Shown here one piece after another: positions 57,938 through 64,000 of a DNA stretch of 64,000 nt (position 1 is its first letter; every line of letters begins with the position of its first letter). The position numbers and the translations under genes were made by a program. This DNA comes from Pestalotiopsis fici W106-1 (taxonomy: Eukaryota; Ascomycota; Sordariomycetes; Amphisphaeriales; Sporocadaceae): positions 2,325,540 through 2,389,539 of the forward strand of contig NW_006917097.1 in the NCBI RefSeq assembly GCF_000516985.1, in the 5' to 3' direction. The notes under the pieces are model-generated. The model was given only the letters and a program-made list of their open reading frames with translations. It made no database searches and was not told where the DNA came from.

Positions 57938-58639
57938 TTACAGCTTATTCTCGGCCAATATCGCGCCGCTCTTATCGTACGGCAATGGCTGGTTTGCCTC
58001 GAACCATTTGCGCTCAGCAACGCTCTTCCAAGGCGGCGGGGACAGCCCATTTGTACGCCATAGCGACCTGGGTGTTTCATCAATATGGTATTCCCAATCA
58101 TAACCCTTGTCTGCTATATGAGGTTTAAGAGCCTAAATGAATCGCATTGGCAAGTCAGCGTCGGGGAAGAGAAATATTTCCGCCAACCCCTCCCCCCTCG
58201 AGTACATACCTCATTGACCTTCTCACACCACTTGTTGGCCCACTCGTCGTTGGTAATGTTGACGGCAATCTGATCAATCTCAAAGTGAACAAAGGGCCGC
58301 TCGCGTTGAGACACCCCGGCTACTGCATTGGTCTTATCCAAGGCCTCGATGCTGCCTTGATACCGCGTGTCGGACCAGGCGTCGCCCGGGGCGAATTTGT
58401 GGAAAAAGACATTGACGTAAAAGGGTGGGAGACCGCCCGAGGTATATACTGTTGTGGTGCGGAAGAAGGCTTTAGTGATTGTTTTCCTTGATGAACCCGG
58501 CGAGAGAAGGGAGAGGGAATGCTGCGGATGCGGCAACTCATATGGAGAACTTACAGCCGACAATGGCCTTGACGAGCTCGGCCTTGTCGCGCGGGTCTGT
58601 AAAGACGGTATCGGGATGGAGAACGTGCCAGATGGGCAT
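57938..58639 (-). CDS. Tautomerase_3-type enzyme (cis-CaaD/tautomerase superfamily-like)
   Basis: Three exons on the minus strand, 58639-58555, 58448-58210 and 58132-57938, give 172 residues. The introns are 58449-58554 (GTAAGT...CAG) and 58133-58209 (GTATGT...TAG), both in frame. The protein begins MPIWHV. After Met removal, Pro becomes the N-terminal catalytic base that defines the tautomerase superfamily. The segment ELVKAIVG joined to LYTSGGLPPFYVNVFF matches fungal tautomerase/cis-3-chloroacrylate-dehalogenase-like proteins. The C-terminus (YDWEYHIDETPRSLWRTNGL, then PPPWKSVAERKWFE) is the usual extension of the fungal branch. The reaction (keto-enol tautomerisation or hydration) is inferred from family and the natural substrate is unknown. 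A TATA element lies 162 bp upstream. Confidence 0.82.
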
Positions 58640-60090
58640 TGTTGGAGCTTGTGATTTGAAGATGTGGTGAAAGGTAATTTCTATTGTATCGGCTGGGATG
58701 AAATGTAGAAATTGTTGGATACCTGTCTTGCTGGAAGGTCCTGGCTTGAGATTTAGATTGTTTGATCAAACAATAGTTATACTCGAGAATCAGCAATTCG
58801 TTATATAGCACCTTTGACGGAGGAGATGGACGCTTGAATCATGGGCGGTGATCATATAATCGTCTTTGTGTTTTGCACATCCTCGTGATCACTGCAGCCG
58901 AGGTGCTCCTATTTCTGATGCGAGGGTTATTTGGTAGCCAACAAATCATGTCAACACTTGCCCCAACTCTTCAAGCAAAATTTATCCCTTGCAGAACACC
59001 CAGCTCTTCCAGCTCAAGGCATCAAGCAAGGGAAAAGTCAGACCACACTGTTGGCCGAGGTGGTCACGGACCAAAATCGTGTCTTTGCTTGCATGATGTA
59101 TGTATACATAATCACCCATGATCAGTAAACACACAAATGATTAGAATACATGTGCGTGAAGGAAGTACTGGAAAGATATATAATCATCGGCTGCAACCTC
59201 CATGTGAGAATTTGCTTTTCTCCCTTTATCATAACATGTTTGTTATTCAATGATGCGCAGGCGTTTGGACGGGGTGGGTTACCCCCAAATGCAAATGCCC
59301 GCGTGCTACTGAAGTGGCGAGCTTGCCTAGGCCCGCATCCATATACGATGATTAGTGAACATTGAGCAAGCAACAGTCTATCGAGACCTTCCCCTCAACC
59401 CATTTCGCCTGTCGTCTTTTGTATCGATCCTCTCTTATCTCAAGAGGAATTTATTCTCTATAGACTTTGACGTGGGAGTGAACTCATAAAAAGTTTATGG
59501 GAATCCGCAAGTGACATCTTGGTGAATTTCACTGGCTTTTCTAGAGACATTTCGGCTTCGCACCGTAATAAGTAATCATGTCTACTCTACACCGTGTCTA
59601 TCCCGGTCGGAACATGATGTGATATCACAGTGTAAATGGATACACAACCTTCGCGCGTACATTTCTGCTGTACCTCCACATGCAGCCCTTGGCTATGGTC
59701 GAATCATATCGGGATGCAACAGGTTTTCCAATGCTTGCGCAATGCCTCAATCATTTCTCCAAGCCAGTCAAGAAAACAAGATTGCGGTATGGAGGGTGGT
59801 TGCATCTACAGACTGAAACTGCGGATGGTGAGTACGTAGGTACATAAAGAACCAATGCCGTTGAACTAGTCGCCGTGGCATGAAAAGTCGGCAACCGTTG
59901 CCTTTATGATCTTTGTAGATGGAAAGGTTTCGCAACCATATACTACTTCATAGTAGATAATTTCAACTGAACATGTCAAAATCCACGTCGTCCATATCAG
60001 GTGTCGTGACTCCGACTTGCCTCCAAAACAGAGTGTAGCAAACTACACGGGGTATCATTTTCATGCTACGTTTTGTCATGGGTAGGATGC
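58640..60090. other. intergenic region, no gene supported
   Basis: This 1.45-kb stretch runs between the tautomerase promoter and the 3' end of the IMPACT-domain gene. Only short chance frames occur, and I see no repeat or RNA gene. Confidence 0.5.
58801..58807 (-). promoter_or_regulatory. TATA element of the tautomerase gene
   Basis: On the minus strand this reads TATATAA, 162 bp before the ATG at 58639. This is a sequence match only. Confidence 0.4.
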
Positions 60091-61802
60091 CTACGACTCC
60101 TTGCGCCGTAAATCGAGTATGCTCTTCAACTTGAGGTCACCCTTGGCACCCCATCCCGCCTGTCCACCCGCAACCTCGGGACGCACTGTGGAATACCAGG
60201 TCCACGCACGCCTGTCGAGCTCGGCGGCGCTTAAATGATCAGCCCAACTGTCATACAACAGCCGTAGCGCTCCTAGTAGCCGCCCCAGATTCTCCTGTTT
60301 CTCGGTCTCGAGAACCTTGGCGGTCTTCTTCTTTGGCGGCGATGTCACTTCAGACGCCACGCCCTCTTCTTTTCGGTCAGCAAAGCTCCTCATCAGGTAG
60401 TTCCGTGCCGACTCTGGTGTATGAACTGGCATGCCCACGACGCCCCCGTCGCGTGATCTCGCGCCGGTTGACGCAGTTGTTGATTTTTGCTTCATCGCTT
60501 CCGCGTCAAGACCCCAAACAGCTTCGCCAGTCAGGGTGGCACGCTCGCCTGTGATACGTAATCGTTCAGCAAGTGCCTCTTTGAGGCAATTCCTCATGAT
60601 TCGCCATCGGTCCGGACCAAGCATGATACCGCCATACCAGCGCGTCATGACCACGAGCGTGTCTATGGTATCAGATTCGCGCATGGTCTTGAGCAGGAAG
60701 TCGCCGCAACCAGACTCGCCATCGTCGTCGGATCCTTCTCTGATGGTGAAAGAGCCAAACATGTCTGGCTTTTTCACTCGGTAGGCCCAAGCATTATGTG
60801 ATGCTGTCTGAAGGTTGGGTATTGCCTTGAAGAGGCTTTGCATGCTTGACTGTCGCTCCGAGACCTGTGTGATTTTTGTTGCCCGCACAATAAAGGTCGA
60901 TTCCTTAAACGTGACGGGCGAGCTTGCTGACCATGTTTTTGATATTTGTTCAATGGTCGATTCTGCCGTAGGCTCGGCTCGCTTTGTGTCATATTCTTCC
61001 GATCCTTGCACAGTATTACTACTAGCCATAGAAGCCTCTTCCTTGACCTTGTCCTTCTCTTCTCTCTCCTCCTGTCCTGTCCACTCATACCCACCCCTCT
61101 TCAATACAGCGATCTCACGACCCATCACCTTGATCCTTGGCTGTCCGTGACCCCAACCCTCATCATCGGCACTGGGACCCTTTTCGAGTCCAATACTTAC
61201 GGCCTTGCTCCGGGAATTGGCACTGACGACAGCCTGCGCAAGACTCAACCGAGAACTAGGTGGCTGCTCTGGCATCGTGTACCGCAGTAGCTCCACCGCG
61301 AATGCCAGAACAAGGGGCGCACGATTCGTCACTAAGGTCGTTCTAGAGATCATGTCCTCGTCAGTCTCACAGGGAAGCGCGAGGGAAGCCTCATACTCGG
61401 CGGGAGGCAATGGGGTCCGCTCGTCTAGGAAGCCCTCGGACGAGGATGATTTGGAGCGTTTCTGCGCCGCGCTGAGGAGCTCTGCACCCGCGCGTTTGCT
61501 GGATGACGAAAGACTGGGATTCTTCAGTCGGGCTTTACAGGCATTGTGAAGACTCCTGGCCGCCTTTGCATCGGTGATGGCAGCCTCAATGTCAGAGAGG
61601 GGTGCTTCTGCTATCTGCTGTATCCTGAGGCGCATCGTAGAGCGTCAGCGCGAGGTCCGATACGTTGGTGGGGTAAAATGTCTGCATACGTTCTGAGGTT
61701 CTTGGCTTGGAGTGCCTTGACACGCATTATGGCGTCCTTGATGGGAACCTTTGCCATGGTCAAGAGCCGGAGCAGCTCTTGTAGGTCTTGCTGAGACGCC
61801 AT
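60091..61802 (-). CDS. IMPACT (UPF0029)-domain protein
   Basis: Two exons on the minus strand, 61802-61690 and 61624-60091, give 548 residues. The intron 61625-61689 (GTATGC...CAG) restores a Thr codon. The IMPACT domain spans about 277-400: FKESTFIVRATKITQVSERQ, NAWAYRV, then GESGCGDFLLKTM, LVVMTRWYGG and LGPDRWRIMRNCLKEAL. In YIH1/IMPACT this domain binds Gcn1 and restrains Gcn2, but those have an N-terminal RWD domain and ~260-320 residues. Here the N-terminus is a short helical element (MASQQDLQELLRLLTMAKVP) and a long low-complexity linker, with no RWD visible. The C-terminus adds ~150 residues including WADHLSAAELDRRAWTWYSTV. It is therefore a different member of the family and a Gcn2 role is uncertain. 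Confidence 0.82.
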
Positions 61803-63562
61803 CACGCCAATACCAGGGCCTTTTCTCTGTTGCTGTGTGTAAATATCTCAATCTTGTAGATTGAGACCTCTTGACGAGTATAAAGTTCATTCACAGACGC
61901 ACGTGAGAAGGCTGCGATTTCGCATATAGGTACTAGAGTCGGAACATGTCGTGAATTACCGATGTTGTCGCGCGTTACTGCGTCATAGACGATGATTGGC
62001 TTGTTGATAAGGCAGGCACCCAGCGGGAGCTATCAATAGCACTGGTAGGTAGTACGTACCTAACCTACATACACAGTACGTAGCTTCCTTCCCCACGCAA
62101 TTCACTCAAATTCGTACACGAGGGAAGGAACTCAGTGCTGCCAACCAAGCTCTATGTAGCTTCTCAGTGCTGAATAAACATCTTATGCATCAAGCGGATA
62201 ATGCGAAGTTATGATCTTTGGGAAGTTCTGATGTCTTTTGATTCGTTTGACAACAAGCTCGGGCTCATTGGACAAGCTTCCTCTCTCTCTTCTTCTCTCA
62301 ACACTGCCCCCTGCAAATTCAATTGACTCCTCTTTGCGGCCCGCCCAACGGTAGCGGTATGGAATAGCTTCGCCGTTGCTCCGCTATCTGCGATGTATCC
62401 ATTTTACTTACCAATATTCTTCGTAGCGGAACGCGTCGCCGCTCACATAATCCCCTGAGTCCTGACTCCGGAATCCGCAATTCGAAGCATCGAGATCATT
62501 ACGGCACCATGGAACCGGGCCAGAAGGCCCTTTTTTATTCTTTCTTTTCCCTTTGCATTCTCGTCTTTACTAGTAGAGATGGCAATGTCCGCTGAGGAGA
62601 CTTTTTCAGGGTGGATTGTTTGTTGCCAATGCGGCTGCGTGTAACCCTAGCAGCCGCAGCCAACGGCAAATGCCACATTGGCCCCGTTCTAACATACCAT
62701 GCTCAGTGGCTGCCAGCCATGACCAACGGCAGATGCCTCGACGTTGAAATGTCAGCTGTCAAGTGTCTAATTAATGGGGAAAAGGTCGTGCTGCCCTGGC
62801 ATCGCGGATATCCCTTACCAAGATGACCTGGGTACGAATGACTGGGACCTCCATCGATTGGTACTTCTTGACCTAGGATGAGCAGCAGGCAGTGCCAGCT
62901 TTCAAGCAAGGTCCACCACATACGCCTGCAGGGCGCCTCAGAATACGCAAAGGTACTGATTACCTGCTTACCTGGACATGTACCGAGGCCCTAACACATC
63001 TTACAACGGTCGCGAGGCTTAAGCACCAATGTCAACACGTTCCATTGGCGGAGGCGGGTCATACTCAATTGGACTCTTCAAAAGTATGAGGAAGCATGGC
63101 CTTTCGATATGGCAGATGGTAGTCCACTCCATGTAGCTCATGTCCCCTTACGGACGTGGTACAGCACGTCATCAACTCTAAACCGGCTCATCGAGAGAAG
63201 CATTCTAGACTCCCCAAAGATCCTTGCAATTTCCAACGTCTACTTTTGGATCCCATGAGCGCAGTAAGCTCTGCTGACTACAATCAAGTCAAGTGCAGCT
63301 TAGCAGACCGAAGACGGTCATTACCAATGATGCTTTGCAAAAATGAAATCATTATAGCAATCGAAATCAAAGATCACAATACTCATAAAACAAGCAGTTT
63401 GGGGTATATTTTGTATTCTGAATTGTGACATATGGACAACTAAATACAACCATGGGCCAGGCAAAAAACGCCTACGCTGGTTATTACATTATAATTATAG
63501 CCGACCGGCCAATTTACCGGGCCGTACCAACCGCTTAAATACAAGTCTCTTCAAAAAACCGT
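61803..63562. other. intergenic region, no gene supported
   Basis: This 1.76-kb stretch runs between the IMPACT-gene promoter and the 3' end of the wall-protein gene. The word tacgtac and related tac/gta words recur near 62050-62090. No coding, RNA or repeat feature is convincing. Confidence 0.45.
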
Positions 63563-64000
63563 CTACAGAAGGGCGGCGATGGCAACCAGTCCAGCAACAA
63601 GGCCGGATCCGACGATCTTACCGGCACCGGCGGTGACGGGAGCAGTCGTCGACGGGGAGCTGGCAGGGTACGAGGGAGTGGCGGACTTGCTGGGCTTCAC
63701 GGTCATGATGGAGCTGCTGGCGCCAGTGGCGTAGGGGACGGTGCCGTTGCCGTAGCCACCGTTGCCACCAGCAGGGTAGCTGGCAGTGACGACAGGGACA
63801 GCGGGAACGGAGGCGGAGCCAGAGGGCTTGCCACCAGCAGGGTAGCTGGCAGTGACAGCAGGGACGGAGACAGAGCCCGAGGGCTTGCCGCTGACGGGGT
63901 AGCCGGAAGGCACACCAGCAGGGACGGAGGCAGAGCCGGAAGGCATGCCACCAGCAGGGTAGCTGGCAGAGACAGCAGGGACGGAAGCAGAGCCGGAGGG
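63563..64000 (-). CDS. GPI-type repeat wall protein, C-terminal part only
   Basis: The frame is open from the right edge of the window to TAG at 63563-63565 on the minus strand, giving at least 145 residues; the start is outside. The visible part consists of four Pro/Ser/Ala/Gly-rich units of about 19-22 residues built on KPSGSxSVPAVxASYPAGG, then GYGNGTVPYATGASS, a Ser/Thr/Pro stalk, and a terminal hydrophobic segment (KIVGSGLVAGLVAIAALL) preceded by small residues. This is the layout of a GPI-anchor signal. Such proteins are O-mannosylated wall or surface components. The unit length varies between copies, so copy number probably varies among strains. Confidence 0.8.
   Translation of the reverse strand, partial: PSGSASVPAVSASYPAGGMPSGSASVPAGVPSGYPVSGKPSGSVSVPAVTASYPAGGKPSGSASVPAVPVVTASYPAGGNGGYGNGTVPYATGASSSIMTVKPSKSATPSYPASSPSTTAPVTAGAGKIVGSGLVAGLVAIAALL
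63763..64000 (-). repeat. coding tandem repeats of the wall protein, period ~57-66 bp
   Basis: Four units begin near 63763, 63829, 63886 and 63946 (plus-strand word CCACCAGCAGGGTAGCTGGC in three of them). The third is the most diverged. Units differ in length by multiples of three. The array continues to the window edge. Confidence 0.8.

Overview
The window is nuclear DNA of a filamentous ascomycete, most likely a Sordariomycete and perhaps Hypocreales. The evidence is monocistronic genes on both strands, short introns (mostly 50-120 nt, GTAAGT/GTATGT-type donors, CTAAC-type branch points), and fungus-restricted families: TCO89, Zn2Cys6 plus fungal transcription-factor domain, BIM1-like copper protein, fungal STAND-like proteins. 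It is an assembly contig with one 100-N gap (18521-18620). I found no rRNA, convincing tRNA, CRISPR array or intact transposon. All gene models were built by hand by reconciling reading frames across splice sites. No homology search was run.

Layout. A USP-type deubiquitinase-like protein with a very long disordered tail (429-3929, +) converges on an MFSD5/molybdate-anion-transporter-like MFS gene (4795-6249, -). After 2.8 kb without a gene come a small six-cysteine secreted protein (9028-9645, +) and a block of three families that tend to vary between lineages: an F-box protein (10221-11621, +), a fungal STAND-like protein (11802-13785, -) and, divergent from it, a two-part AAA+ ATPase (14476-17987, +). 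Beyond the gap lies a TCO89-like TORC1 subunit gene (19302-21035, +), whose frame continues for 72 coding-like codons past a TAG stop.

The centre is gene-poor (21.3-33.2 kb). It holds only a BIM1-like copper-protein gene (25879-26851, +), followed by a Zn2Cys6 regulator resembling TamA/Dal81 with a long, pyrimidine-rich upstream region (33255-35626, +). The right part is denser and mostly housekeeping: an unknown membrane protein (36740-38026, -) sharing a promoter with DNA2 (38685-43751, +; an ACGCGT box lies in that promoter), a membrane-anchored lactonohydrolase (44526-46342, +), a secreted histidine phosphatase (47232-48445, +), NOT1 of CCR4-NOT (50271-57120, +), a Tautomerase_3-type enzyme (57938-58639, -), an IMPACT-domain protein (60091-61802, -), and the C-terminal end of a repeat-bearing GPI-type wall protein leaving the window (63563-64000, -).

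The genes are not an operon or an obvious biosynthetic cluster. Several are core machinery acting independently (DNA2 in replication and repair, NOT1 in mRNA decay, TCO89 in TORC1 signalling). The points most worth a second look are the in-frame stop in the TCO89-like gene, the USP with its composite low-complexity tail, and the F-box/STAND/AAA+ block beside the assembly gap.
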